Below are positions 13,679 to 19,818 of a DNA stretch of 20,142 bases, piece by piece. The notes beneath the pieces were generated by a model, which had not been told where the DNA came from, did no database searches, and saw only the letters and a list, made by a program, of their open reading frames with translations. The stretch is from SIG459 sp045631645 (GTDB lineage: Bacteria; Bacillota; Clostridia; Oscillospirales; Oscillospiraceae). The position numbers and the translations under genes were made by a program. The stretch's first letter is position 1, and every line of letters begins with the position of its first letter. The DNA is taken from positions 1 to 20,142 of the forward strand of contig JAZQVC010000010.1 of the NCBI GenBank assembly GCA_045631645.1, written 5' to 3'.

Positions 13679-14635
13679 ATGGAAAAAGAGAAATATATCG
13701 GCCTGAAGGCCAGCAAGTGCGTTCATGCCGTTACTGAAGAGGAAGTCACCGAATATCTGGAGAAGCTTCGTCAGGCCAACACCAAGACCGAAGTTATCAC
13801 CGACCGCGCCGCTCAGGACGGCGACGAAGTTATCCTCGACTATGCAGGTTTCGTTGGCGATGAGCAGTTCGCAGGCGGCACCGCTGAGCGCCAGAGCCTC
13901 ACTCTCGGCTCCGGCACTTTCATTCCCGGATTTGAGGAGCAGCTTGTTGGCGCAGAAATCGGCGCTCAGGTTGATGTCCGTGTAACCTTCCCCGAGGTTT
14001 ACCACAGCGCAGATCTGGCAGGCAAGGAAGCTATCTTCAAGTGCACCATTCATGAAATTCATGTTAAGAGCCTTTATGAGATGGACGATGAGTTCGCTCA
14101 GAATATTGCAGGTCTCTCCACCCTCGCAGACATGCGCGCCGCTCTCAAAGAGCAGATGGCCGCTGCCGCCGAGGAGCAGGCATACAACAGAGTTATCGAC
14201 GAGCTGATGTTCAATCTGGCTCAGAATTGCCAGGATATCGAGCTTGACGCAGAGGCAGTTGAGAAGGAAATCGACGGCATGATTGCAGGCATGGAGCAGC
14301 AGCTCCGCCAGCAGGGTCTGGGCATGGAGCAGTATCTCCAGTTCACCGCCCGCACCATGGAAGAGCTTCGCGATGCACAGCGCGATCAGGCCGAATTCGG
14401 CGCAAGAGTCAGCGCAGCCCTTGACGCAATCGTTGCTGCAGAAGGCATCGTGGCATCCGAAGAGGACTTCGAGCGCGAGTTCCAGTTTATCGCCGACCAG
14501 TACGGCCTCACCGTTGATCAGGTGAAGGGCTTCTTCGGCGAGGAGGTTATGGGAAACATGGGTCGCGAGATTTGCCAGAAGAAGGCAGTTGCCCTCGTTC
14601 TGGAAAATGCCGACATCATCACCGTTGAGGAATAA
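13679..14635 (+). CDS. Trigger-factor-like FKBP peptidyl-prolyl isomerase lacking the ribosome-binding domain
   Basis: This 318-residue protein resembles the middle and C-terminal parts of trigger factor. Residues about 45-128 form an FKBP-type PPIase domain, with GDEVILDYAGFV, the SGTFIPGFEEQLVG core and VTFPEVYHSADLAGKEAIF. Residues about 135-318 are helical and match the chaperone arms, including YGLTVDQVKGFF near the end. Trigger factor usually has about 430 residues, and the N-terminal ribosome-binding domain with its GFRxGKxP loop is absent. The protein begins with its own ribosome binding site and promoter, so this is not a truncation at the start. It may be a soluble folding helper or stand-alone isomerase; a full tig gene may exist elsewhere. 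The codon usage is biased, with many GGC, GCC and AAG codons, suggesting good expression. Confidence 0.87.
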   Translation: MEKEKYIGLKASKCVHAVTEEEVTEYLEKLRQANTKTEVITDRAAQDGDEVILDYAGFVGDEQFAGGTAERQSLTLGSGTFIPGFEEQLVGAEIGAQVDVRVTFPEVYHSADLAGKEAIFKCTIHEIHVKSLYEMDDEFAQNIAGLSTLADMRAALKEQMAAAAEEQAYNRVIDELMFNLAQNCQDIELDAEAVEKEIDGMIAGMEQQLRQQGLGMEQYLQFTARTMEELRDAQRDQAEFGARVSAALDAIVAAEGIVASEEDFEREFQFIADQYGLTVDQVKGFFGEEVMGNMGREICQKKAVALVLENADIITVEE

Positions 14636-14644
14636 TTGCAAATA

Positions 14645-14679
14645 AAAAAACCGCAGAGCAAATAGCTCTGCGGTTTTTT
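14645..14679. terminator. Bidirectional terminator between convergent genes
   Basis: A perfect 15-base-pair stem AAAAAACCGCAGAGC with GCTCTGCGGTTTTTT encloses the loop AAATA. It lies between the trigger-factor-like stop and the CobW-like stop, and its right edge touches the latter. Confidence 0.92.
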
Positions 14680-15736
14680 ATCCCATGGAGAGGTTTTCTT
14701 TTTTGAAAATCTGCACTTCCAGCTGATATTTCTCCGAAACTTCGTAAAGGGCGTCGAGGATAGTGTTTTCCAAAATGTCCGCGGGACAATCTGCACTTGC
14801 GTTGAGCAAAACTGCAATCTCCGTGGAGGACGTTCCGAAGCGGTGGCTTACCTCTACGCCGCGGTCTTTTCCGATTATATCCGCCTTTGCGTAATCGCCC
14901 TCGCTCTCCCAAGCGAGAAGTTTCATATGAGGGATGTCATGACCGGCATGGGCTATGCGTTTTTGTATAAGACCGGCAAGATGAGCAAGATAGCCATTGC
15001 CGTCAAAATCGTCGCAGCAGACAACGGCGCGATATTGAATATAAAATTCGCTCATTCTGCTCATGGCGGACATAAATGCCTCGCCGCCGTAGCCAATATC
15101 GGGGCGGCGCATGGAGGCTTTTCCCTTTATAAGAGCCTGCGAGAGCTCTTCAAGTCCCTCGCCGCTTAGAGCGCTTATGGCAACTGTGTCGGCGTGGGGA
15201 TAGCGCTCCGCCAGAAGAGCCAGAAAAGCAGACTTCTCCTCCGCGCTTATACTGTCGCATTTATTCAGGATAATAAGGTCGGCTTCTTTAAGCTGGCTAT
15301 CATAGATATATTCAAGCTCTCCGGCGCTGCCATTTTCCAGCAGGGAGAGGGTTTTGGGCTCAACAAGCACCGTGAAGGGCGCGAGCGCAAACTGGCCGGG
15401 GAATTTTTCCTCAAGCCCATGGTAAACGTGCTCCAGCGCGCCTACGCCAAAACCGGGAATATCGGAGATAACAAGCTCAAAGCCCTCGTCATAATAGGCG
15501 CTGAGCCGCTGAGCAAGAAGTTCATTCACATAGCAGATGCAGTCTCCCGTTATTTCCGAGGCGCTGCAGCCGGAGAGGGTTGCAAGCTTGTTGTCGGCGA
15601 GGCTCACCCCGTGGCCGAGATCGTTGGAGATCATCGCGGCCTTGCAGTGGCGGGCGCTTAAATATTTGTTCAGGGCAATCATAGTTGTGGTTTTTCCGGA
15701 GCCGAGAAAGCCGCTGAAAACCGTGAATTTTTTCAT
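14678..15736 (-). CDS. CobW/P47K-like G3E-family GTPase
   Basis: This 352-residue protein is a P-loop GTPase of the SIMIBI/G3E type. Walker A is GFLGSGKTT (9-17), the switch segment is SDIPGFG (91-97) and the guanine-specificity motif is NKCD (158-161). In place of the CxCC metal site of CobW/ZNG1 it has DCICYVNEL (from D65), which keeps CxC but replaces the next Cys with Tyr. Such proteins are often labelled cobalamin biosynthesis P47K and frequently sit beside corrinoid-linked methyltransferases, as here next to a URO-D family gene. The likely role is nucleotide-driven delivery or activation of a cofactor, which is an inference. The ATG at 15736 has AAAGGAT upstream, and upstream in-frame codons cross the promoter. 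Length and motifs look intact. Confidence 0.82.
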   Translation of the reverse strand: MKKFTVFSGFLGSGKTTTMIALNKYLSARHCKAAMISNDLGHGVSLADNKLATLSGCSASEITGDCICYVNELLAQRLSAYYDEGFELVISDIPGFGVGALEHVYHGLEEKFPGQFALAPFTVLVEPKTLSLLENGSAGELEYIYDSQLKEADLIILNKCDSISAEEKSAFLALLAERYPHADTVAISALSGEGLEELSQALIKGKASMRRPDIGYGGEAFMSAMSRMSEFYIQYRAVVCCDDFDGNGYLAHLAGLIQKRIAHAGHDIPHMKLLAWESEGDYAKADIIGKDRGVEVSHRFGTSSTEIAVLLNASADCPADILENTILDALYEVSEKYQLEVQIFKKENLSMG

Positions 15737-15765
15737 AGGGTTAAATCCTTTTTGGCTTTTTCCTG

Positions 15766-15794
15766 AGTATACCATGCAGAGGAAAGGAGAACAA
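15766..15794 (-). promoter_or_regulatory. Promoter of the CobW-like gene
   Basis: Read leftwards, TTGTTC (15794-15789) and TATACT (15771-15766) are separated by 17 bases, and TGG before the -10 makes it extended. It shows that this gene is not solely dependent on the URO-D transcript. Confidence 0.6.
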
Positions 15795-15808
15795 GGGGGG
15801 CGTTGTAG

Positions 15809-15828
15809 GGAACGGTTTTGACCGTTCC
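15809..15828. repeat. Perfect inverted repeat upstream of the CobW-like promoter
   Basis: GGAACGGT (15809-15816) and ACCGTTCC (15821-15828) are exact reverse complements around TTTG. There is no T run after it in either direction, so it is unlikely to be a terminator. It lies 14 bases upstream of the -35 and may be an operator. Confidence 0.55.
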
Positions 15829-15838
15829 GCACATTCTG

Positions 15839-15868
15839 CGCAAAAAGAAAGACCGCACTTGGCGGTCT
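15839..15868 (-). terminator. Terminator of the URO-D family gene
   Basis: Read leftwards, AGACCGC and GCGGTCT form a seven-base-pair stem around CAAGT, followed by a T-rich run TTCTTTTTG. It begins about 14 bases after the stop codon. Confidence 0.75.
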
Positions 15869-15881
15869 CTCTTGAATTTAT

Positions 15882-16868
15882 TTAGAACATTTCCTTGCTC
15901 ATGCGGTCGATCTCTGCGTTGACGAGATCGTATGCGCCGAAGACGGTCATATTCATACCTGCGGTGAGGCAGGGGATGAAGCTGTTCTTGCCGCACTTAC
16001 GGCAGGCACGCTCAACTTCGGCTCTGACAAGTTCGGGAGTCCAGCCGGGAACGTCAAGCAGTCGGGTCTCGATCTCGCCCATGAAGGTGATCTTGCCGCC
16101 GAATTCCTCGATGAGGGAGGGGATATCGTTGGAGGGGATAACGCCCTGCCAGATGTCGATGCCCATCTCTACCATGTAGGGAACGAGGTTTCTTGCGTAA
16201 CCGTCGTTGTGGTGGATGATAAGGCAGCCGTGCTCCTTGTAGAAGCCATAGATCTTCTTATAAGCGGGGAGGAGGAACTCTTCAAACATCTCGGGGGAGA
16301 GGAAGGAGTTCTCGGTTGCGCCCCAGTCGTCGTGATGGAAGATAGCCTCAATGTGGCATCTTTCGATCATGGTCTTTGCGAAGTCCAGCTCGCACTCGGT
16401 GATGAAATCGATGAGAGCGTGCATCTCTTCGGGCTCTTCGTAGAAGTTTGCGAAGGTGTCTTCCATGCCCATGAGAGCGTGGAGGCGCTCAAAAACGCCC
16501 TGTGCATGGAAGCCGCAGACATACTGGTTCTCGCGGTCGGTCTGTGCGGCGATGCCGTTGAGCATGCCCCAATAACCGGGATCTTCAGGAACGTAGTGCT
16601 TATGGAGAAGCTCTCTCCACTTGGTGATGTCTTTCAGCACGCGGTGCTCGTCATCGTGGCGGGGGAATGCGCCCATCTGTCCGATGGGGAGGCACCAAGT
16701 AACGCCGTACTGGTCAACGCCGTCGGGAGAACCGGGGATGATGGGGTAGTTGCCCATGTAATAGGTGTCGGGAACGAGAAGGTTCAGGAATTCATACTGC
16801 TTTACAAAACGGTCGGGATTGCCGTCCTTCTTCATAACTTCGAGAAGATTCTGTTTTGCTGTTAACAT
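15882..16868 (-). CDS. Uroporphyrinogen decarboxylase family protein, MtaA/CmuA-like methyltransferase type
   Basis: This 328-residue TIM-barrel-type protein belongs to the URO-D family. It lacks the N-terminal arginine-rich features of true HemE, and no heme genes are nearby. Features seen are GVFERLHALMGMED (a common segment of the methyltransferase branch), IFHHDDWG near 180, IIHHNDGYARN near 230 and a lone Cys in FIPCLTAG near 295. Methylcobamide:CoM-type relatives bind zinc with H-x-C plus a later C. Here the first site reads HHND, with no Cys, so metal binding may differ. A corrinoid-linked methyl transfer is the likely reaction, but the substrate is unknown and no corrinoid protein gene is in the window. 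The ATG at 16868 has GGAGG seven bases upstream. Its neighbour is a CobW-like GTPase. Confidence 0.85.
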   Translation of the reverse strand: MLTAKQNLLEVMKKDGNPDRFVKQYEFLNLLVPDTYYMGNYPIIPGSPDGVDQYGVTWCLPIGQMGAFPRHDDEHRVLKDITKWRELLHKHYVPEDPGYWGMLNGIAAQTDRENQYVCGFHAQGVFERLHALMGMEDTFANFYEEPEEMHALIDFITECELDFAKTMIERCHIEAIFHHDDWGATENSFLSPEMFEEFLLPAYKKIYGFYKEHGCLIIHHNDGYARNLVPYMVEMGIDIWQGVIPSNDIPSLIEEFGGKITFMGEIETRLLDVPGWTPELVRAEVERACRKCGKNSFIPCLTAGMNMTVFGAYDLVNAEIDRMSKEMF

Positions 16869-16936
16869 CTTTTTACCTCCAGATGCCTCGTCAATATATT
16901 TTAAAATTCGGTTTGATTAAAGAGGCTTATAGGGGG

Positions 16937-16965
16937 ATTTTATACTAATGTTCGACATTTTTCAA
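16937..16965 (-). promoter_or_regulatory. Promoter of the URO-D gene with inverted repeat in the spacer
   Basis: Read leftwards, TTGAAA (16965-16960) and TAAAAT (16942-16937) are 17 bases apart. The spacer carries AATGT-TCG-ACATT (16947-16959), a dyad positioned for repressor binding. No cobalamin riboswitch features were seen in the roughly 60-base leader. Confidence 0.6.
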
Positions 16966-16968
16966 GGG

Positions 16969-17239
16969 GAAATGTTAGAGGGGGGATGAGAGAAGATCGG
17001 GTGCAAACGGATTGACCGCTCCCTCTCTTGCTGTTTCATGCTTCCATAATCCAAAGGTTCTGCTGGTCCGATAATTTGATGGTATCCGTCTTCAAATCCT
17101 GCTGAGTATCCACACATACCATACAATATTATCTCTGGCAATCTGCGGCCGCAATCTAGGTTCCTACATCTATTCGGCAAATAACACAGACGGATTTGAA
17201 CTTGCGTTATTGCGCGCCGTGTAGTCGCAGTCTCCATCC
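16969..17239. other. Gene-poor stretch upstream of the CNNM gene
   Basis: No gene is supported here. The minus-strand frame 16962-17354 (130 codons) lacks a ribosome binding site, runs across the promoter at 17240-17268 and has an unconvincing composition. A shorter frame around 17036-17120 on the minus strand ends in a protein-like stretch, which may be debris of a lost gene, but I cannot name it. Confidence 0.35.
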
Positions 17240-17268
17240 TTGACATTATATAGATAACTATATATAAT
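17240..17268 (+). promoter_or_regulatory. Consensus promoter with an 18-base dyad in the spacer
   Basis: TTGACA (17240-17245) and TATAAT (17263-17268) are both perfect with a 17-base spacer. The dyad TATATAG-ATAA-CTATATA (17247-17264) fills the spacer and touches the -10, the usual place for a repressor operator. AT-rich dyads of this kind are seen with PadR- or GntR-type regulators, but no such gene is in the window. The first long gene downstream is the CNNM gene, some 215 bases away. Confidence 0.75.
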
Positions 17269-17274
17269 ATCTCA

Positions 17275-17484
17275 CTGCATACTAAATAAGGAGGTAGATG
17301 TTCCAAAATGGAACCCGACAGTCTGAACGATTGCCATCGAAAATGTTTTATCAATATCTTATGTTCGGCACAACTGCGCCATAAGAAGCGTGGCTGTGCT
17401 TTTGCGCGCTATAAGAGGCTAATTCTCTAGAGTGGCGACTGGATGTGACATAATAATATTCGATAAAGGAGACCATTTTTATAA
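17275..17484 (+). other. Long 5' leader of the CNNM gene with a short ORF
   Basis: If transcription starts near 17275, about 210 bases precede the CNNM start. AAGGAGG (17288-17294) is followed three bases later by an ATG that opens 28 codons (17298-17384). GTTCCA-AAA-TGGAAC forms a short hairpin right after this ATG, and CTTATG with CATAAG flanks a second stem candidate near 17359-17386. I see no match to M-box, Mn or NiCo riboswitch cores. It may be a regulatory leader or the remains of a deleted gene. Confidence 0.35.
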
Positions 17485-18729
17485 ATGAACAACATAGCTT
17501 ATGTTATTATTATGCTGATTTTCCTTTTGCTCTCCGCCTTTTTCTCAGCCACGGAAACAGCATTTCTTTCTATGAATATGACCCGAATGCGGACATTGTC
17601 GGAAAGCGGAAACAAACGGGCGGAGCTTGTCTGCAAACTTGAGGGCAAGTACGACAAACTTATTTCCACCCTTCTCATAGGCAACAATATTGTGAACATA
17701 GGCCTGGCCAGTATCGGTACGGTGGTATTTGTCCACATATACGGCGATATCGGCGCTACCATATCCACTGCGGTTGTCACCGTGGCGGTGCTCATCTTTG
17801 GCGAAATAAGCCCCAAAAGCCTTGCCAAAGATTCACCGGAGCGCTTTTCAATGTTTGCTGCTCCGGCGGTGAATGCACTTATGTGGCTTTTCACTCCTCT
17901 AAATTATTTGTTCTCCAAGTGGAAAAGTCTTCTAAGCCATATCATAAAAGTTAAAAACGACACTCGTATGAGCCAGGAGGAACTTTTGATGTTCGTGGAG
18001 GAGGTTCAAGCCGATGGTAGCATTAACGAAACCGAACGCGACCTTCTCAGAAATGCCATCGAGTTCACCGATCGGCGTGCGATCGACATCCTTACTCACC
18101 GCGTTGACCTTGAGGCAGTTCCCCTCAGTGCCACGCATGAAGAACTGGCTGAGCTTTTTACTGCAAGCAAATTCACACGTCTGCTGGTATATGACGGTAC
18201 AATAGACAATATAGTCGGCATAATTAACCACAAGGATTTTTATACCGGAACGGGCATGAATCCCGGAGAAATCAATGAAATAATGACACCCCCCTTGTTT
18301 ATACCCAAATCAGGAAAAATAAGCGAGATATTAAAAAGTCTTCAGAAAAAGAAAAGCCACATTGCTGTTGTTCTGGATGAATACGGTGGCACCCTTGGTA
18401 TCGTAACTATGGAAGACATTCTTGAGGAACTGGTTGGAGAGATATGGGATGAGCACGATGAAGTAATCGAAGCTTTCAAGGAAGTAAAAGAGGGCGTTTA
18501 TTTAGTTGATGCCTCTGTCAGCTATGAGGATTTTACGGAGTTTTTTGACATAAGCAGTGAGTCTGATATATATTCCATAAGCGGATGGGCGGCACAAATT
18601 TTGGGTCGAATGCCGGAATCCGGTGACCGATTCTCTTTTGAAAATCTGGATGTTGAGATAACGGAAGCTGAGAGTCACCGCGTAAACTCGCTGAGAGTTA
18701 GTCTTGTCCCGGAAATGAAATCAGAATAA
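17485..18729 (+). CDS. CNNM/CorC-type hemolysin-like membrane protein
   Basis: This 414-residue protein has an N-terminal CNNM/DUF21 membrane domain (about 1-170), starting with the typical LSAFFSATETAFLSMN and later LLIGNNIVNIG. Two CBS domains follow (about 198-250 and 265-320), the second with AVVLDEYGGTLGIVTMEDILEELVGEI. A CorC_HlyC transporter-associated domain closes the protein (about 332-411), with VDASVSYEDF and the terminal HRVNSLRVSLVP. Family members take part in Mg2+ transport or efflux, for example MpfA in Staphylococcus and the CorC/CNNM proteins; hemolysin is a historical label. CBS domains there bind ATP-Mg. The ribosome binding site AAGGAG lies 13 bases before the ATG, unusually far. 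The gene is monocistronic, with a terminator downstream. Confidence 0.92.
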   Translation: MNNIAYVIIMLIFLLLSAFFSATETAFLSMNMTRMRTLSESGNKRAELVCKLEGKYDKLISTLLIGNNIVNIGLASIGTVVFVHIYGDIGATISTAVVTVAVLIFGEISPKSLAKDSPERFSMFAAPAVNALMWLFTPLNYLFSKWKSLLSHIIKVKNDTRMSQEELLMFVEEVQADGSINETERDLLRNAIEFTDRRAIDILTHRVDLEAVPLSATHEELAELFTASKFTRLLVYDGTIDNIVGIINHKDFYTGTGMNPGEINEIMTPPLFIPKSGKISEILKSLQKKKSHIAVVLDEYGGTLGIVTMEDILEELVGEIWDEHDEVIEAFKEVKEGVYLVDASVSYEDFTEFFDISSESDIYSISGWAAQILGRMPESGDRFSFENLDVEITEAESHRVNSLRVSLVPEMKSE

Positions 18730-18803
18730 TAAAAAGAGATATATGTAATGTAAGTAGAAACAACAAGAAAGCACGTTGATACGAGCAAACAATATCTGCA
18801 AAT

Positions 18804-18833
18804 AAGGCGGTACCCGTGATGGGCACCGCCTTT
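18804..18833. terminator. Terminator downstream of the CNNM gene
   Basis: AAGGCGGTACCC pairs with GGGCACCGCCTT with one A-C mismatch around GTGAT, followed by TTTAT. It can also serve the minus strand. Confidence 0.75.
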
Positions 18834-18855
18834 ATCTGTTCTACACGACAAAATA

Positions 18856-19165
18856 TTATTTTCCTATCATTACCATAAAGAAATGTGCAACATCCTCGGG
18901 ACTATGTTTTGTATCCTCTGTCATCCACCATTCTACTGCTTCGGCAAAGGAAGCGGCTAGATGCTGCAACAGAAAATCTTTTGGCACGACTGGATTAAAT
19001 TCTTCTTTATATCTTGCGAACAAATCATAAAGATATTGTTTGAGAAAGTGTAAGAATATGATAATGATTAAAGCAGGTCTTTATTGTTTTATCACGCAAT
19101 GCTTTTGCCATAAATCAGATACCCTGCCTTTCAAAATTTTCGAGTTTAGGCAGGGGGTCTGACTT
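18856..19165 (-). pseudogene. TetR-family regulator remnant, broken by a frameshift and a stop
   Basis: Read leftwards, 19050-18856 encodes a 64-residue C-terminus ending in a stop. It contains KQYLYDLFARYKEEFNP, the AASFAEAVEWWM segment and SPEDVAHFFMVM, which is the pattern of the TetR_C_7-type ligand-binding domain. In the next frame, upstream, 19108-19060 reads MAKALRDKTIKTCFNHYH, as expected just before it, and that frame extends to about 19165 with a TGA at 19117-19115. The N-terminal helix-turn-helix region is absent. This is best explained as a decayed or truncated regulator. The family call is by pattern recall and is moderately sure. Confidence 0.6.
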
Positions 19166-19183
19166 TTAGCTAGAGAAAAGTAA

Positions 19184-19216
19184 AAACCCTTGAAAACGTA
19201 GTGTTTTCAAGGGTTT
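19184..19216 (-). terminator. Terminator after the displaced tRNA-Lys 3' fragment
   Basis: A perfect 14-base-pair stem AAACCCTTGAAAAC with GTTTTCAAGGGTTT surrounds GTAGT. Read leftwards it ends in TTTTTACTTTT. It directly follows the copied tRNA 3' end. Confidence 0.8.
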
Positions 19217-19234
19217 GGGGCTCCAGCGGAGATT
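19216..19234 (-). repeat. Partial copy of the tRNA-Lys 3' end, possible attachment-site relic
   Basis: Read leftwards this is the last 19 bases of the tRNA-Lys gene, AATCTCCGCTGGAGC plus a discriminator and CCA, matching 18 of 19 (the discriminator is C here and A in the gene). Its true counterpart is at 19318-19336. The rest of the tRNA is not present. A terminator follows each copy. Confidence 0.65.
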
Positions 19235-19280
19235 TACCCCATACGGGGAATGAACATCGAATCACCGGGAGCGACCAAAG

Positions 19281-19318
19281 AAAAATACCGCTTCACCTGA
19301 AGGTGAAGCGGTATTTTT
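19281..19318 (-). terminator. Terminator of the tRNA operon
   Basis: A 17-base-pair perfect stem AAAAATACCGCTTCACC with its complement surrounds TGAA. It begins within one base of the encoded CCA of tRNA-Lys and has TTTTT on its leftward side. Confidence 0.92.
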
Positions 19319-19393
19319 GGTGCTCCAGCGGAGATTCGAACTCCGGACACCCTGCTTAAAAGGCAGGTGCTCTGCCGACTGAGCTACTGGGGC
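19318..19393 (-). tRNA. tRNA-Lys (anticodon TTT)
   Basis: The 76-base gene has the anticodon loop CTTTTAA between CCTGC and GCAGG, so the anticodon is TTT. The D arm is AGCTCAGTCGGCAGAGC, the T loop is TTCGAAT and CCA is encoded. The acceptor GCCCCAG pairs with CTGGAGC except at position 3 with 70 (C against A). It is the last gene of the leftward tRNA operon. Confidence 0.93.
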
Positions 19394-19416
19394 ATATTCG
19401 ATTTTTAGCCAAAGAG

Positions 19417-19491
19417 TGGCAGGGATGGCTGGACTCGAACCAGCGAATGAGGGAGTCAAAGTCCCTTGCCTTACCGCTTGGCTACACCCCT
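19417..19491 (-). tRNA. tRNA-Gln (anticodon TTG)
   Basis: The 75-base gene has the anticodon loop CTTTGAC between AGGGA and TCCCT, so the anticodon is TTG. The acceptor AGGGGTG pairs with CATCCCT with one G-T wobble, and GCCA ends the gene. It follows the terminator-like hairpin at 19505-19540 by only 13 bases and precedes tRNA-Lys by 23 bases. Confidence 0.95.
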
Positions 19492-19504
19492 GTATGGGGA
19501 AAAG

Positions 19505-19540
19505 AAAACCGGGATCGGGAGGTTTCCCAATCCCGGTTTT
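19505..19540 (-). terminator. Terminator-like hairpin inside the tRNA operon
   Basis: A 16-base-pair stem begins AAAACCGGGAT and ends ATCCCGGTTTT around a GG/TT loop. On the minus strand its one imperfect pair is a U-G wobble, while on the plus strand it is a C-A mismatch, so the minus transcript is the one that folds. TTTTCTTTT follows. It lies between tRNA-His and tRNA-Gln. Confidence 0.75.
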
Positions 19541-19542
19541 TG

Positions 19543-19620
19543 TGGGGTGGGTAATGGGACTCGAACCCACGACACCCGGAACCACAATCCGGTGCTCTAA
19601 CCAACTGAGCTATACCCACC
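19543..19620 (-). tRNA. tRNA-His (anticodon GTG)
   Basis: The anticodon loop TTGTGGT lies between CCGGA and TCCGG, so the anticodon is GTG. The acceptor GTGGGTA pairs with TACCCAC. The extra G at -1 (complement of base 19620) opposes the discriminator C, the identity feature of tRNA-His. CCA is encoded. Confidence 0.96.
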
Positions 19621-19627
19621 ATAAAAA

Positions 19628-19704
19628 TGGCACGCCAGAAGGGACTCGAACCCCTGGCCTACTGCTTAGAAGGCAGTTGCTCTATCCAGCTGAGCTACTG
19701 GCGC
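19628..19704 (-). tRNA. tRNA-Arg (anticodon TCT)
   Basis: The 77-base gene has the loop CTTCTAA between ACTGC and GCAGT, so the anticodon is TCT. The acceptor GCGCCAG pairs with CTGGCGT with a G-T at the first pair. The T loop is TTCGAGT and GCCA is encoded. Seven bases separate it from tRNA-His. Confidence 0.95.
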
Positions 19705-19734
19705 ATATTCTTGCTGCAGTCCGTAGTAAAAAGC

Positions 19735-19808
19735 TGGAGCGGGTGAAGGGAATCGAACCCTCGTATCCAGCTTGGAAGGCTGGTGTTCTACCATTGAACT
19801 ACACCCGC
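19735..19808 (-). tRNA. tRNA-Gly (anticodon TCC)
   Basis: The 74-base gene has the loop CTTCCAA between CCAGC and GCTGG, so the anticodon is TCC. The acceptor GCGGGTG pairs fully with CACCCGC, and TCCA ends it. It is the first gene of the operon, directly after the promoter. Confidence 0.96.
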
Positions 19809-19818
19809 AAGCCTAAAG

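Noticed and set aside
13655..14641. 328-residue minus-strand frame
   Set aside because: Antisense shadow of the trigger-factor-like gene, which has promoter, ribosome binding site and domain evidence.
16869..16936. Cobalamin riboswitch before the URO-D gene
   Set aside because: The leader is only about 60 bases and lacks the B12 box.
16962..17354. 130-residue minus-strand frame before the URO-D gene
   Set aside because: It lacks a ribosome binding site, spans a consensus promoter on the other strand and overlaps the URO-D promoter.
17275..17484. Mg2+ (M-box), Mn2+ or NiCo riboswitch before the CNNM gene
   Set aside because: None of the conserved cores I know is visible, so I only call it an unexplained leader.
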